The notes: generated from the letters alone by a model not told the origin. Positions 1-8,009 are shown, counted from the first letter of the stretch. The stretch: 64,000 nt of DNA from an uncultured Eudoraea sp. (GCA_947258405.1 CAMYIE010000006.1:19077-83076); one strand, 5' to 3'. Numbers and translations: made by a program.

Positions 1-747
1 AGATTCGATACTCGTTTTTTTCAAATCATTCGGATCCTCTAATTCGGCTTCTTCAATTATTGGCAGTGCGGGTTGCTGTGCTTCGGGAGGCGAATTAAAT
101 TTTGAAATAGCCCATATTGCTGCCACAAAAAGTAATATTGCCAGTGATCCCCTGAGTATTAATTTTTTTAAGCTACTACCTTTTCCCACTTGTGTTCCTG
201 CAGCTTTCATCTGGGCTTTGGTTGCAAGTTTTCTTTGCCTTTCTCCTTCTGCAAGACGTTTGGCCTCCATTTCTTCATTATGTATTTTCTCGCGTCCTGC
301 TCTTTGATTCGTTGCCGTACCTAATTTTTCTACATGCCTTACTTCTTCCCCTGTAATTTTTTCAATTTCTTCTTTTTTCTTGCCTTTTTTCTTCTCCTCC
401 GCTTTTTTAGTAGCTGATACTTCTGCTTTTTCTCTGATTCTTTTTTCGTTCTCGGCTATTCTTCTCACCATAGCTTCCTCCCATAATCTATCCTCTTCGG
501 CTCTTTTTTTGGCCGATGCTTCTGCTTCTTCCCTTATTCTTTTTGCTACCGCGGCCCTTCTTTTGGTTTCGGCCTCCTCCGCGGCTTCAGACACTTCCCC
601 TGCAACGCTATCTGCTTCTCCTTTTTCTGTATTACTGACCTCTATTTGGTCTTCATTTTGATCTTTGGCCACTTCCTTTTCTCTTTCATTTTTAAATTCC
701 TCCTGATCCATATTTTCTACAATTGGTGTATTTCTCTTCCGACTCAT
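1..747 (-). CDS. Partial membrane-anchored Lys/Glu/Ala-rich protein, runs off the left edge
   Basis: The frame opens at ATG 747 and stays open for 249 codons to base 1, so the C-terminus lies outside the window. Residues about 20-175 are almost entirely charged plus Ala (runs such as EAAEEAETKRRAAVAKRIRE), which predicts a long helix or coiled coil. A single hydrophobic segment (LILRGSLAILLFVAAIWAI) spans about residues 194-212 and is followed by an acidic, Pro-containing stretch. There is no N-terminal signal peptide, so the charged part is probably cytoplasmic and the unseen C-terminus periplasmic. Met13 is an alternative start. I do not recognise the family. The layout resembles bitopic cell-envelope proteins, but that is inference. 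Confidence 0.72.
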   Translation of the reverse strand, partial: MSRKRNTPIVENMDQEEFKNEREKEVAKDQNEDQIEVSNTEKGEADSVAGEVSEAAEEAETKRRAAVAKRIREEAEASAKKRAEEDRLWEEAMVRRIAENEKRIREKAEVSATKKAEEKKKGKKKEEIEKITGEEVRHVEKLGTATNQRAGREKIHNEEMEAKRLAEGERQRKLATKAQMKAAGTQVGKGSSLKKLILRGSLAILLFVAAIWAISKFNSPPEAQQPALPIIEEAELEDPNDLKKTSIES

Positions 748-813
748 TTACTTAGCAAAATCATAATATATTCTAGAGTCCCGGCATGTTGGTCTAATAC
801 GCTTAGAATAGGC

Positions 814-837
814 TTTCTATCTTATCTAAGATAGAAA
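814..837. repeat. Perfect 11-bp inverted repeat with 2-base loop
   Basis: TTTCTATCTTA and TAAGATAGAAA are perfect reverse complements separated by TC. The element lies 66 bases upstream of the left-edge gene and 240 bases upstream of the acyl-CoA ligase. It could be an operator. It is AT-rich and has no clear T-run, so I do not call it a terminator. The rest of the 748-1076 gap holds only the comM-like remnant listed separately. Confidence 0.5.
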
Positions 838-919
838 ATAATAACATCAATACATAATGTCATCCGGCTAATCCCAGTTCTTAACTGGCTGTCAATGTGT
901 TGTGTATGAATGAACTACC

Positions 920-975
920 TCCAAGCACCCTTCCCTGTCCAAACTCCTGAATTAGATTGCTTCTTCGATATCAGG
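920..975 (-). repeat. Decayed copy of the comM 3' end
   Basis: Read on the minus strand, this intergenic stretch encodes EAI-stop-FRSLDREGC. The real ComM C-terminus (at 8093-8140) is EAIQYRSLDREGWLG. Over the 23 bases at 926-948 I count two mismatches against the comM 3' end. The copy contains a stop and a Trp-to-Cys change and is not attached to any gene. It is one of at least three comM-tail remnants in the window; the others flank the REP-rich patch near 4.4-4.7 kb. Confidence 0.6.
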
Positions 976-1076
976 ATTATTTTAAGTATTCGTCTGGTAG
1001 AAAAATTCTGTAAATTGGAGGGTAATATTGCCATCATAGAATTCAGTTGATAATATTAAAAACAGACATATAAATT

Positions 1077-2777
1077 ATGACAGCCATTAGTTATAGCTGC
1101 GGGCTTTGTGACAAACCATTATTAGGAATCACCATTGGTGATAAATTTGACGAGATAGTAAACCGGTTCCCGGACAATGAAGCACTGGTTGTACCTCATC
1201 AGAATAAGAGATTTACATATTCCCAGCTAAAAGTGCAGGTGGATGAATGTGCAAAAGCTCTTTTGGCCCTTGGGATTAAGAAAAGAGACCGAGTAGGCAT
1301 CTGGAGCTCAAATCGTTATGAGTGGACTGTTTTACAGTTTGCCACTGCTAAAGTGGGTGCTATTTTGGTCAATATAAACCCTTCATATCGCATCCACGAA
1401 CTGGAATATGCCTTAAATCAGGCCGGTTGCAGAATGTTGGTCATCGCCGATAAATTCAAATCCTCTAATTATGAAAAGATGATTATGGAATTGGCTCCTG
1501 AACTGGCCTTTTCGGATATTGGTAAACTACATGCCTCTATCTTACCGGTACTGACAACGGTTGTTTCGTTGTCTGGTAATCCTCCGAAGGGAATATTATC
1601 ATGGTCTGCCTTTATGGGCAAATCAGAATTATGTTCCACTAATATGCTGGAAAAAAGGCAAAAGGAACTAGACTTTGACGATCCGATAAACATTCAATAT
1701 ACCAGTGGCACCACCGGATTTCCCAAAGGTGCAACATTGAGCCATCATAATATTCTGAACAACGCCTATTTTGTAGCGAGCACTATGGAATTAACGGAAA
1801 AAGATCGTGTTGTAATACCCGTACCCTTATATCATTGTTTCGGCATGGTTCTCGGGAACCTGGGGTGCATGACACATGGAGCTACAACGATCTATCCGAG
1901 TGAAGGCTTCGAACCACTTGCTGTCTTAAAAGCAGTGGAAAGAGAAAAAGCAACGGCTTTATATGGGGTGCCAACGATGTTTATCGCTGAACTAGAACAT
2001 CCCGAATTCGATGATTTTGACTTGAGCAGCCTGCGGACCGGAATTATGGCGGGTTCTCCATGCCCTGTAGAAGTGATGAAAAAAGTGCACTCGCTGATGC
2101 ACATGAGCGACGTTCAGATAGCTTATGGAATGACTGAAATTAGTCCTGTATGCACCCAAACCAAAATGGGAACACCACTTGAAAAACAGATAAGTACCGT
2201 TGGCCAGGTCCATCCCCATCTGGAGGTAAAGATTATTGATCATGAAACCGGACAGGTGGTTCCTCTAGGTACCACAGGGGAACTTTGCGCCAGAGGGTAC
2301 AGTTTGATGCTGGGGTATTGGGATAATGAAAAACAAACCAAAATTGCCATTGATTCCGCCCGATGGATACATACCGAGGATCTTGCCACAATGGATGAGG
2401 AAGGGTATATTAATATCGTAGGGCGTATTAAGGATATGATTATCAGAGGAGGTGAAAATATATATCCGAAAGAAATTGAGGAATTCCTGTTCGATCATCC
2501 CAAAGTTAGCGATGTAAAGATAATTGGTGTTCCGGATGCTAAATATGGAGAGGCGGTAATGGCCTGGGTCAAATTAATAGAGGGTGAAAAGGCCAGTGCC
2601 CAAGAGTTGACAGATTTCTGTAAAGGCAAGATCGCACATTTTAAGGTACCGAAGTATTTTAAATTTACCGATCATTTTCCAATGACGATTACCGGGAAGA
2701 TCAGAAAGGTGGAAATGCGTCAGATGAGTATTAAGGAATTGAACTTAGACAGTGTATCGGACATAGAAATTGCATAA
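1077..2777 (+). CDS. Medium/long-chain acyl-CoA ligase (AMP-binding, ACSF2-like)
   Basis: The product has 566 residues and belongs to the ANL adenylating superfamily. It would activate a carboxylic acid with ATP to an acyl-adenylate and then form the CoA thioester. The P-loop [11 protein letters not shown] begins at residue 208. YGMTEISP lies near residue 350, the hinge [20 protein letters not shown] near 450-470, and the catalytic lysine of TGK is K541. Length and motif wording match the ACSF2/FadD-like fatty-acyl-CoA synthetases rather than acetyl-CoA synthetase. It appears to be a single-gene unit; no beta-oxidation partner is adjacent. Substrate chain length cannot be read from the sequence. 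Confidence 0.9.
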   Translation: MTAISYSCGLCDKPLLGITIGDKFDEIVNRFPDNEALVVPHQNKRFTYSQLKVQVDECAKALLALGIKKRDRVGIWSSNRYEWTVLQFATAKVGAILVNINPSYRIHELEYALNQAGCRMLVIADKFKSSNYEKMIMELAPELAFSDIGKLHASILPVLTTVVSLSGNPPKGILSWSAFMGKSELCSTNMLEKRQKELDFDDPINIQYTSGTTGFPKGATLSHHNILNNAYFVASTMELTEKDRVVIPVPLYHCFGMVLGNLGCMTHGATTIYPSEGFEPLAVLKAVEREKATALYGVPTMFIAELEHPEFDDFDLSSLRTGIMAGSPCPVEVMKKVHSLMHMSDVQIAYGMTEISPVCTQTKMGTPLEKQISTVGQVHPHLEVKIIDHETGQVVPLGTTGELCARGYSLMLGYWDNEKQTKIAIDSARWIHTEDLATMDEEGYINIVGRIKDMIIRGGENIYPKEIEEFLFDHPKVSDVKIIGVPDAKYGEAVMAWVKLIEGEKASAQELTDFCKGKIAHFKVPKYFKFTDHFPMTITGKIRKVEMRQMSIKELNLDSVSDIEIA

Positions 2778-3087
2778 TCAACCCCGAAGTTCCTGCTAGC
2801 TTCTAACCCTTGGTCTCCCAGGCGTCCTAATATGCATAACTCCATACCCACCATATGTGTGGAGAATATCTTCTTTGCACTGCGCAAGCAGGGAGCCTAT
2901 TGATCAGTAAATTGCCACCTTAAAGACCATATTTTAGAATTGGCTTCCATCGACAGAGCATCCCTTAATTATCGTAGAATTAGCTGTTTATATCGTTGGT
3001 AATATCCTTTATATAAATGCGTAGGTGAAATATATTGTAAGTAAAATCGTTCTAGATTCTTAACACCAATATAAAAAACAAATAATT
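2778..3087. other. Intergenic region without a recognisable gene
   Basis: These 310 bases separate the acyl-CoA ligase from the small lipoprotein gene. I see no open frame with coding character, no strong hairpin followed by a T-run, and no riboswitch-like structure. The AT-rich last 100 bases probably contain the promoter of the downstream gene, but no confident -33/-7 pair stands out. Confidence 0.4.
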
Positions 3088-3354
3088 ATGTTTAAGAAAT
3101 GTATTTTAGGAATTTCCATTGTAGCTGCTATGGCATTAGGTTTTAGCAGTTGCTCCGACGACGATGGCGATGATAGAATTTGTGAAAGCTGTGATCTGCA
3201 GGGCCAAAATGTAGAGATATGCGATAATGGAGACGGAACCTATACCATTTCAGCTGCCGGTCAATCCGAAACGATCACGGAAGAAGAGCTTGAAGGGGTC
3301 ACACCAGAAGAGTATATTGATTTGATCTGCAGTTTCGATGATTTTATTCTTTAA
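3088..3354 (+). CDS. Small acidic lipoprotein, unknown function
   Basis: The product is 88 residues long. It starts with a lipoprotein signal peptide whose lipobox FSSC places the lipidated Cys near residue 22, directly followed by the acidic run SDDDGDD. Acidic residues right after the Cys resemble the surface-export signal of Bacteroidota lipoproteins (inference). The mature part has a CESCD pair, a further Cys at ICDNGDG and one near the C-terminus, so disulfides are likely. The segment NVEICDNGDGTYTISAAGQ looks like a small beta structure. The gene is monocistronic, with a clear terminator 30 bases downstream. No family recognised. Confidence 0.8.
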   Translation: MFKKCILGISIVAAMALGFSSCSDDDGDDRICESCDLQGQNVEICDNGDGTYTISAAGQSETITEEELEGVTPEEYIDLICSFDDFIL

Positions 3355-3384
3355 GTTATTAAGTAACTAAATATCAGAATTTAG

Positions 3385-3412
3385 CCCAACCTCGACCAGG
3401 TTGGGTTTTTTT
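3385..3412 (+). terminator. Rho-independent terminator after the small lipoprotein gene
   Basis: The perfect 8-bp stem CCCAACCT/AGGTTGGG has a 5-base loop and is followed by seven T residues. It sits 30 bases after the stop codon of the lipoprotein gene. Confidence 0.85.
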
Positions 3413-3631
3413 ATTTAATCCCCTACCAACTTTAGCTTAATCCTCTTTCCTTGGTAGAATTCTTTTCAGGGATAACAAAATTCCTATAGGTAAGATTAAA
3501 AGGCTCTATAAGTGATAAGTGCTATTTCTGTGACTCTGTCCCATACCTGTGATTGTCAATTAAATAATTCACTAACTTGGGCTGATACATGTTTTCTAAG
3601 AAATACATGGAAGCACTAACCAATTCTTTTC

Positions 3632-4384
3632 ATGATAGGCTTTTTCCGTAAAATACGTAAGCAACTAGCCGACACTAATAAACCCTTAAAATATTTTCGA
3701 TATGCTTTGGGCGAGATCGTTCTGGTGGTCATCGGTATTTTGATAGCCCTCTCTATCAATAACTGGAATCAAAACAGGATAGCCCTTGAGGAAGAAAGGA
3801 GATGGTATACTAAAATGATAGGGGATCTTAAAATTGCTCTTGAAAACATCGAGTTTGAATCTGATAGGTTTCAAGGCTACCAAATTATTCACAGGCATAT
3901 CTATGATGAAACCAAAGGAAGAGCCTCTTATGATCCTGAAGTTAAATACCAGGCCATACGCTGGAATCCCGAATATATAGCTGTAATAACAGAAAATCAT
4001 GGGGGTGATATATCTAAATTCATAAATGAGCGGGTAAGAGAGGAATTGAATGAGTATATAAAAGAAGAAAGATTAGCCATAAAGGCCTACAGCGACTTTA
4101 ACCGAATAAAACTGGAAATTGTACGGCCCTTTGCGGATAAACACGGATTTATGGATTCTGAAATTGTCTTTGACCAGGTGGCATTGAATTGGAAAAATGT
4201 CCGTGAGAAAGAAGTTAATATTATAGACCATGAAAAACTAAAGGCTCAGTATGACTCTGAAGAATTTGATCAAATACTCTCCACCTTATGGATTCAATGC
4301 GGTTATGTAATATATCGGCTTGAAGTTCAGAAAGAACAGATTTATAAGCTGAAACAGGTTCTGGAAGAGGAATTGATCAATTAA
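3632..4384 (+). CDS. DUF6090 family membrane-anchored protein
   Basis: This 250-residue protein begins with the signature of the Bacteroidota DUF6090 family: a basic N-terminus (IGFFRKIRKQLA), KYFRYALGEI, then one membrane helix (EIVLVVIGILIALSINNWN) near residues 28-46. The remainder is soluble, highly charged and predicted helical, with several coiled-coil-like stretches. The family is common in marine flavobacteria, often in several copies, and its function is unknown. The gene stands alone; the REP-rich patch begins directly after it. Confidence 0.85.
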   Translation: MIGFFRKIRKQLADTNKPLKYFRYALGEIVLVVIGILIALSINNWNQNRIALEEERRWYTKMIGDLKIALENIEFESDRFQGYQIIHRHIYDETKGRASYDPEVKYQAIRWNPEYIAVITENHGGDISKFINERVREELNEYIKEERLAIKAYSDFNRIKLEIVRPFADKHGFMDSEIVFDQVALNWKNVREKEVNIIDHEKLKAQYDSEEFDQILSTLWIQCGYVIYRLEVQKEQIYKLKQVLEEELIN

Positions 4385-4423
4385 ACCAGCGCGGTTTGAT
4401 ATCAAAGAAGCAAGAGATCCATC

Positions 4424-4455
4424 TACCCCAACCACCCTTCTCTATCCAGGCTCCC
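4424..4455 (-). repeat. Remnant of the comM 3' end at the left border of the REP patch
   Basis: On the minus strand these bases read SLDREGWLG, identical in protein sequence to the ComM C-terminus at 8093-8119 but with several synonymous differences. The remnant abuts the REP hairpin at 4458 directly. It lies 3.7 kb from the real comM gene. Confidence 0.65.
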
Positions 4456-4457
4456 CT

Positions 4458-4483
4458 GCTAGCGTGAGCGTTACGTTCGTGAC
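4458..4483 (+). repeat. REP-like hairpin, copy 1 (degenerate)
   Basis: This 26-base element aligns without gaps to the REPs at 6632, 7145 and (inverted) 7810 and 7841. It starts GCTAGCG, and the imperfect stem is centred on GAGCGTTACGTTC. It forms the left end of the truncated four-helix-bundle copy. Confidence 0.7.
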
Positions 4484-4519
4484 CTGTGGAAGGACGAAAT
4501 ACGAAGTGCGAGATTATAA

Positions 4520-4627
4520 TTATTGGTTTTGTTTGACCTTGTTTTTCCGGACAGTTTTAATTGATGCTACTACTATCGCCAAAAGTACGTACGCATCTCG
4601 TTTTAACAATTTGATTTCTTTTCCCTC
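4520..4627 (-). pseudogene. C-terminal fragment of the four-helix-bundle (23S-IVP/S23-like) gene
   Basis: On the minus strand this reads EIKLLKRDAYVLLAIVVAS, then IKT and RKNKVKQNQ-stop, nearly identical to the last third of the intact gene at 6715-7077. The nucleotide match continues through the stop codon into the flanking ACGAART repeat and the REP at 4458. Upstream coding sequence is missing: after about 4627 the sequence jumps to a degenerate version of the right-end repeat (CATACTTCCAACTTCC) and then to a comM-tail remnant. It is therefore an internally deleted copy of the same repeat unit. No function is expected. Confidence 0.75.
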
Positions 4628-4652
4628 ATACTTCCAACTTCCTACCTCCAAC

Positions 4653-4676
4653 TTCGACTAGCCTAACCTCCCTTCC
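4653..4676 (-). repeat. Second comM-tail remnant, EGRLG-stop
   Basis: The minus strand reads GAA GGG AGG TTA GGC TAG, which corresponds to the last codons plus stop of comM (EGWLG-TAG) with one Trp-to-Arg change. It follows the degenerate ACTTC-type repeat exactly as the true comM stop at 8090 follows its repeat. This suggests a conserved junction between repeat unit and comM tail. Confidence 0.5.
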
Positions 4677-4752
4677 TGATTTAGTATCCGGTATTTAATT
4701 GCTAAACTAATGTGATGTCTTATTTTTCCAATAATACACTTTGCACCTGGGA

Positions 4753-5112
4753 TCAGGTTTTGTTGATCTTTTCGTTTGCTTCCCGAAGCCGGTTCGACAT
4801 TTTTTCCAGCAACCTGTAGGCCAGGGAAGAGTCGCGCTTTATAGACTTAAAGAAATTTCGCTTGTCAATAGTAAGTATCCTGACCTCCCCGGCGGCCCGG
4901 ACGGTACATGACCGCACATCGTCCTCAAAAAGGCCCATTTCTCCGAAAAAGTCCGACTCGCTCAGTTCCGCTACCTTGGTCTCCCTTTCAGGCGTTTCAT
5001 GGATCACATCCACCATGCCTTCCTGGATCACATAAAGGCAGCTACCCTTTTCTCCCTGTTTAATAATGATCTCTTTGTCCTTATAGAGTTTGCCGAGCTT
5101 CTTGCTTTTCAT
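4753..5112 (-). CDS. Stand-alone cyclic-nucleotide-binding domain protein
   Basis: At 119 residues, this is a single cNMP-binding domain (CAP-ED fold) with no DNA-binding helix-turn-helix. The phosphate-binding cassette is visible as FFGEMGLFEDDVRSCTVRA near residues 64-82, with the Glu and Arg that contact the cyclic nucleotide. A C-terminal helix (LLEKMSNRLREANEKI) follows. The start overlaps the last 32 bases of the upstream FAD oxidoreductase gene, so the two are probably translationally coupled. It may sense a nucleotide and act on its partner through protein contact; that is inference. Confidence 0.87.
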   Translation of the reverse strand: MKSKKLGKLYKDKEIIIKQGEKGSCLYVIQEGMVDVIHETPERETKVAELSESDFFGEMGLFEDDVRSCTVRAAGEVRILTIDKRNFFKSIKRDSSLAYRLLEKMSNRLREANEKINKT

Positions 5113-6466
5113 GAGTGTGGCGATTATTTATTGATAAGTTCGATGTTAAGGTGCTTCTGATGAGTCCAAAAAGAAGACCAGGATGAAGGAAGCGCCTAAA
5201 GATATTTCTGTAACCCGCACTGCCTGTGAAAGTATCCCAAAGGGCAGAACTCATCCTTAGAGTCGAATGCTCTTTTGCTTGTTCTTTTCCAACCTGGTAG
5301 AGCAACCCTCTTTTTAATACAGCAGATTTCTGAATGATTCTTGTGACCCGGAAGATCCATTTTCCAACCCAGTTGTCGCTGTCCAGGTCCCTGCATATAG
5401 GTTTATAATATTTTTCAAAGTGCCTTTTGCTTATCCCTTCAAAAACTGCAGGACTCGCTGCAGCTTTTGCCGTTATGAAAGCGGCACCGATCCCATTCTT
5501 GTACAATTTGGAAGAGGCCGAGTCGCCGATCAGCACCACCCGATCTGCATAAGCATTATTGCCTTGTTTTATATTGATATAGGGATAGCACTGACATGGA
5601 AGAGCTCTTTTTACCGGAAAATCTTCGGGGAAACAAGACCTTACCTGATGGGAGTTGATAAAATTCTGTACGATATCTTTATCTATGTCTTTGCCCAATA
5701 ATACGAGGGTTATATAATTGTATTTGGGTATTAGTGCTCCGAAGGTAATTTGTGGAAGATCCAACAGGAAAACATGCATGGAACTTCCCAGGCTTCTCAC
5801 AATATCCCCGGGCTTCATTATAAATTCGCTGATGTAAGCGCGGGTAACTTCTGGCAACGAATAGGAAGGACAAATACCTTTAAAAAGTTCTAATGCATTG
5901 ATGTTGAGCCCAACAGCTCCAATTACCAAATCATATTTTCGCATATCTGACTTTGAACACCCCACCATCACCCCGTTCTCCGTCCTTTCCAGGAGGGTTA
6001 CTTTTTCAGGGATTAGCTTCGCGCCCTTCTCCTGGCAAAGACCCAGCAAGTAATTGTCAAACCCCTTCAGACTCTTGTCTAAGCAGCCTCTCGGCCCAGA
6101 TCCCCTAAAAACGGCCGCAATACGATGTTCATCAGTCGGGGCATGGATGCTCCTTTTCCCCTGCTCGGTATGCATAGTATAGGTGTTGATCCCGCGTTGT
6201 ATAATCTCTGAAGGGATCACCAAACCATCTGCAGCCAATTCCTGAACCAGGGATTCAGATACAATGCCCCCGCAGTGATTGCACCCTGAAGAACCTATCT
6301 TTGTGAAATCTTTAGCTTCAAAAATATCGAGTTCAAGGTCAAGGCCGAATCTTCTGGCGTACTCCAGGGCATAGTAGCTAAAAAAACTTCCGGCAGGACC
6401 GCCCCCAATGACCGCAATGCGGGAGCCGTCTGTCAATTCCATCCCCTTCGTATTTTTAAAAGACAT
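5081..6466 (-). CDS. FAD-dependent oxidoreductase (geranylgeranyl-reductase-like)
   Basis: I place the start at the ATG giving MSFKNTKG, which puts the Rossmann motif VIGGGPAGS at residues 19-27. The longer upstream reading (to 6607) has no family character. A Cys-rich segment SSGCNHCGGIVS follows near residue 55, RGSGPRGC near 115, and the second FAD motif DRVVLIGDSASSKLYKNGIG near 305-325. This pattern fits the GR2/geranylgeranyl-reductase and flavin monooxygenase-like families. It is probably cytoplasmic, 461 residues. The gene overlaps the downstream cNMP-binding gene by 32 bases. The substrate cannot be inferred. Confidence 0.78.
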   Translation of the reverse strand: MSFKNTKGMELTDGSRIAVIGGGPAGSFFSYYALEYARRFGLDLELDIFEAKDFTKIGSSGCNHCGGIVSESLVQELAADGLVIPSEIIQRGINTYTMHTEQGKRSIHAPTDEHRIAAVFRGSGPRGCLDKSLKGFDNYLLGLCQEKGAKLIPEKVTLLERTENGVMVGCSKSDMRKYDLVIGAVGLNINALELFKGICPSYSLPEVTRAYISEFIMKPGDIVRSLGSSMHVFLLDLPQITFGALIPKYNYITLVLLGKDIDKDIVQNFINSHQVRSCFPEDFPVKRALPCQCYPYINIKQGNNAYADRVVLIGDSASSKLYKNGIGAAFITAKAAASPAVFEGISKRHFEKYYKPICRDLDSDNWVGKWIFRVTRIIQKSAVLKRGLLYQVGKEQAKEHSTLRMSSALWDTFTGSAGYRNIFRRFLHPGLLFGLIRSTLTSNLSINNRHTHEKQEARQTL

Positions 6467-6631
6467 AATAGTTACTTCTGGAAATGACTTGAAAGAGTCG
6501 ATGATGAGGCATGTTAAATATGGAATATGCGCCCGCAACCCAAACGCATTCAAGCCCGTAGGATAAAAATAGGTCCTTATATTCCAAGATAGTATGATAT
6601 ATATCATCCATAAGTGTCTATTACTTCCCCA

Positions 6632-6657
6632 GCTAACGCAAGCATCACGCTCGTGAC
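6632..6657 (+). repeat. REP-like hairpin, copy 2
   Basis: The 26-base element starts GCTAACGCAAGC and ends GCTCGTGAC, in the same orientation as the copies at 4458 and 7145. The stem is imperfect (GCAAGC opposite GCTCG). It is followed by the 7-bp tandem repeat and marks the 3' side of the intact four-helix-bundle gene. Confidence 0.72.
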
Positions 6658-6667
6658 GTGAGGAAGG

Positions 6668-6706
6668 ACGAAATACGAAATACGAAGTACGAAATACGAA
6701 GTACGA
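6668..6706. repeat. 7-bp tandem repeat, ACGAAAT/ACGAAGT, five units plus partial
   Basis: The units start at 6668, 6675, 6682, 6689 and 6696, with a partial sixth unit. The same repeat appears as two units at 4494-4507. It appears in inverted orientation (ACTTCGT) at 7123-7141 and 8060-8075, so it brackets the four-helix-bundle gene as inverted terminal-like arrays. Confidence 0.85.
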
Positions 6707-6714
6707 GATTATAA

Positions 6715-7077
6715 TTATTGGTTTTGTTTGACCTTGTTTTTCCGGGCAGTTTTAATTGATGCCACTACGATCGCCAAAAGTTCATTTGCCTCTTGCTTCA
6801 AATTTTTGATTTCTTTTCTACCCGGGTCAAGGACCTCTTGAAATAATTCTAACCAATAAATGGATTCGTCTGCTTCTTCTTCTACAATTTTAAGTTTATT
6901 TATAAAATCTGCTGATGACCTAGCCCGTTGGGAGGCTCTATAATTGGCTCCTACTGAACTTGAACATCTTATTAGCTGTCTGGCCCATGCATCAAATTCT
7001 CGTGATTTGGGAATATTTTTGCATAACTTCCAACACTCAACTGCAAATCTTTTAGTTCTAAATTTCAAATCTCGCAT
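6715..7077 (-). CDS. Four-helix-bundle protein (23S rRNA IVP / S23 family)
   Basis: This 120-residue helical protein has the typical family features: TKRFAVECWKLCKNIPKSRE at the start, WARQLIRCSSSVGANYRAS in the middle and EEADESIYWLELFQEV followed by the C-terminal LLAIVVASIKTARKN. The fold forms pentameric bundles in characterised members, and the DGR accessory protein Avd is a relative; no reverse transcriptase is present here. The gene is flanked by inverted ACGAAGT arrays and by REPs at 6632 and 7145. Two truncated copies lie at 4520-4627 and 7857-8009, so the unit has duplicated locally. Function unknown. Confidence 0.88.
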   Translation of the reverse strand: MRDLKFRTKRFAVECWKLCKNIPKSREFDAWARQLIRCSSSVGANYRASQRARSSADFINKLKIVEEEADESIYWLELFQEVLDPGRKEIKNLKQEANELLAIVVASIKTARKNKVKQNQ

Positions 7078-7122
7078 TGATCTTTTATAATTTCTTTTCT
7101 AAATATTGTCACCAAAAATTTT

Positions 7123-7141
7123 ACTTCGTACTTCGTACTTC
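7123..7141. repeat. 7-bp tandem repeat, inverted orientation (ACTTCGT)
   Basis: Two full units and a partial third lie just upstream of the four-helix-bundle start codon. They are the reverse complement of the array at 6668-6706. Confidence 0.75.
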
Positions 7142-7144
7142 CCC

Positions 7145-7170
7145 GCTGGCGCGAGCGTCACGCTCGTGAC
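7145..7170 (+). repeat. REP-like hairpin, copy 3 (best conserved)
   Basis: The perfect stem CGAGCG-TCA-CGCTCG is preceded by the conserved head GCTGGCG and followed by TGAC. It lies 26 bases beyond the RAYT stop codon, in the orientation opposite to the two REPs on the other side of that gene. Confidence 0.85.
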
Positions 7171-7196
7171 ATTACAGCTAGCAGCAATTTGATCTT

Positions 7197-7769
7197 TCAA
7201 AGGTCCATCATACCTAAGTGCATTCCTTTATTATCGATTTTGAGAATAGTTTCATCATCTGCATAATTTCTCGCACTGCTGTATTTCCATTCAACCGGGT
7301 TCGTTACGAATCCTTGTTCTACAGGATTATTATGTATATAATCAATCTTTTGCTTTAAAACTTTATCGCTCCACAATTCTATCGGTTTATTGTGATGCTG
7401 CCAAAACTGTCTTTTTTTCACATTACTATTTTTACTGCCAGCACGTTCCATCATCAATAGCAACCATTCTTTTCTACTTTCTTGCAGATTTTCTTGTATA
7501 GCTTTTATAATTTTTCTTGCCGTAAACCCTTTAAAATCCCTTAATAATCCAGATGGATCTTCATTATCTGATCGAAAGATCATATGAATATGACTAGGCA
7601 TAAAACAATAGGCAAATACCTCCATGCCCTTTTCTGCGCGACAATATGTAATACTTTCCTCTAAAATTGAAAAATACTCTTGCCTGGTAAATACATCAAT
7701 CCAATAAACTGTTGCCAAACTCACGAAATAGGCTGCAGTTGGATTTTTGAATTTATATTTTCTACTCAT
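7197..7769 (-). CDS. REP-associated tyrosine transposase (RAYT, Y1/HUH superfamily)
   Basis: At 190 residues this has the normal length for RAYT proteins. The HUH metal site is YCFMPSHIHMIFR, with H60 and H62. The C-terminal helix motif YIHNNPVEQGF supplies the candidate catalytic Tyr144. WSDKVLKQKIDYIHNNPV and WKYSSARNYA are characteristic of the family. RAYTs are single-copy domesticated transposases that nick REP hairpins. Here the gene is bracketed by inverted REPs at 7145 on one side and 7810/7841 on the other. No key residue is missing, so it could be active. It probably generated the neighbouring REP and four-helix-bundle copies (inference). Confidence 0.93.
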   Translation of the reverse strand: MSRKYKFKNPTAAYFVSLATVYWIDVFTRQEYFSILEESITYCRAEKGMEVFAYCFMPSHIHMIFRSDNEDPSGLLRDFKGFTARKIIKAIQENLQESRKEWLLLMMERAGSKNSNVKKRQFWQHHNKPIELWSDKVLKQKIDYIHNNPVEQGFVTNPVEWKYSSARNYADDETILKIDNKGMHLGMMDL

Positions 7770-7809
7770 AATTGATTGTCTTTTAATGAATTACTTTGTG
7801 AGTGATATA

Positions 7810-7835
7810 GGCACGAGCATGATGCTCGCGCCAGC
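7810..7835 (-). repeat. REP-like hairpin, copy 4 (inverted)
   Basis: The stem is perfect: CGAGCAT-G-ATGCTCG. Read on the minus strand it has the same GCTGGCG head as the copy at 7145. It lies 40 bases upstream of the RAYT start. Confidence 0.85.
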
Positions 7836-7840
7836 ATATG

Positions 7841-7866
7841 GGCACGAGCATGATGCTTACGCCAGC
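7841..7866 (-). repeat. REP-like hairpin, copy 5 (inverted, tandem with copy 4)
   Basis: It matches copy 4 except for the change CTCGC to CTTAC in the distal arm. It is joined directly to the truncated four-helix-bundle copy, whose reading frame stops inside this REP at 7857-7859. Confidence 0.8.
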
Positions 7867-8009
7867 ACATGATAATGCGTGCCAATTGAACTTGAACATC
7901 TTATTAGCTGTCTGGCCCATGCATCAAATTCACGTGAATTTGGGATGTTTTTGCATAACTTCCAGCAGTCAATTGCAAATCTTTTAGTGCTTATTTTCAG
8001 AACTTGCAT
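7857..8009 (-). pseudogene. N-terminal fragment of the four-helix-bundle gene, cut off by a REP
   Basis: The frame starts at ATG 8009 and reads MQVLKISTKRFAIDCWKLCK and onward through SSSIG, matching the first 43 or so residues of the intact copy at 6715-7077 with about ten substitutions. It then runs into the REP and ends at a TAA within it after 50 codons. The promoter-side flank carries the ACTTCGT repeat (8060-8075), followed directly by the comM stop codon. It is a 3'-truncated copy; whether the 50-residue peptide is made is unknown. Confidence 0.75.

Noticed and set aside
2793..2825. A stretch resembling the comM-tail remnant next to CTGCTAGC
   Set aside because: Only short scattered matches remain (T-P-G-R-P-R versus S-L-D-R-E-G), too weak to separate from chance.
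4464..4661. A plus-strand frame of 65 codons
   Set aside because: It lies wholly in the repeat unit that on the minus strand is the C-terminal remnant of the four-helix-bundle gene; the plus frame has no family character.
6467..6607. N-terminal extension of the FAD oxidoreductase frame
   Set aside because: The FAD-binding strand normally lies within about 20 residues of the start; the extra 47 residues have no family match or signal-peptide pattern.
6715..7077. Possible diversity-generating retroelement, since the accessory protein Avd is a four-helix bundle
   Set aside because: No reverse transcriptase, template repeat or variable repeat is present nearby.
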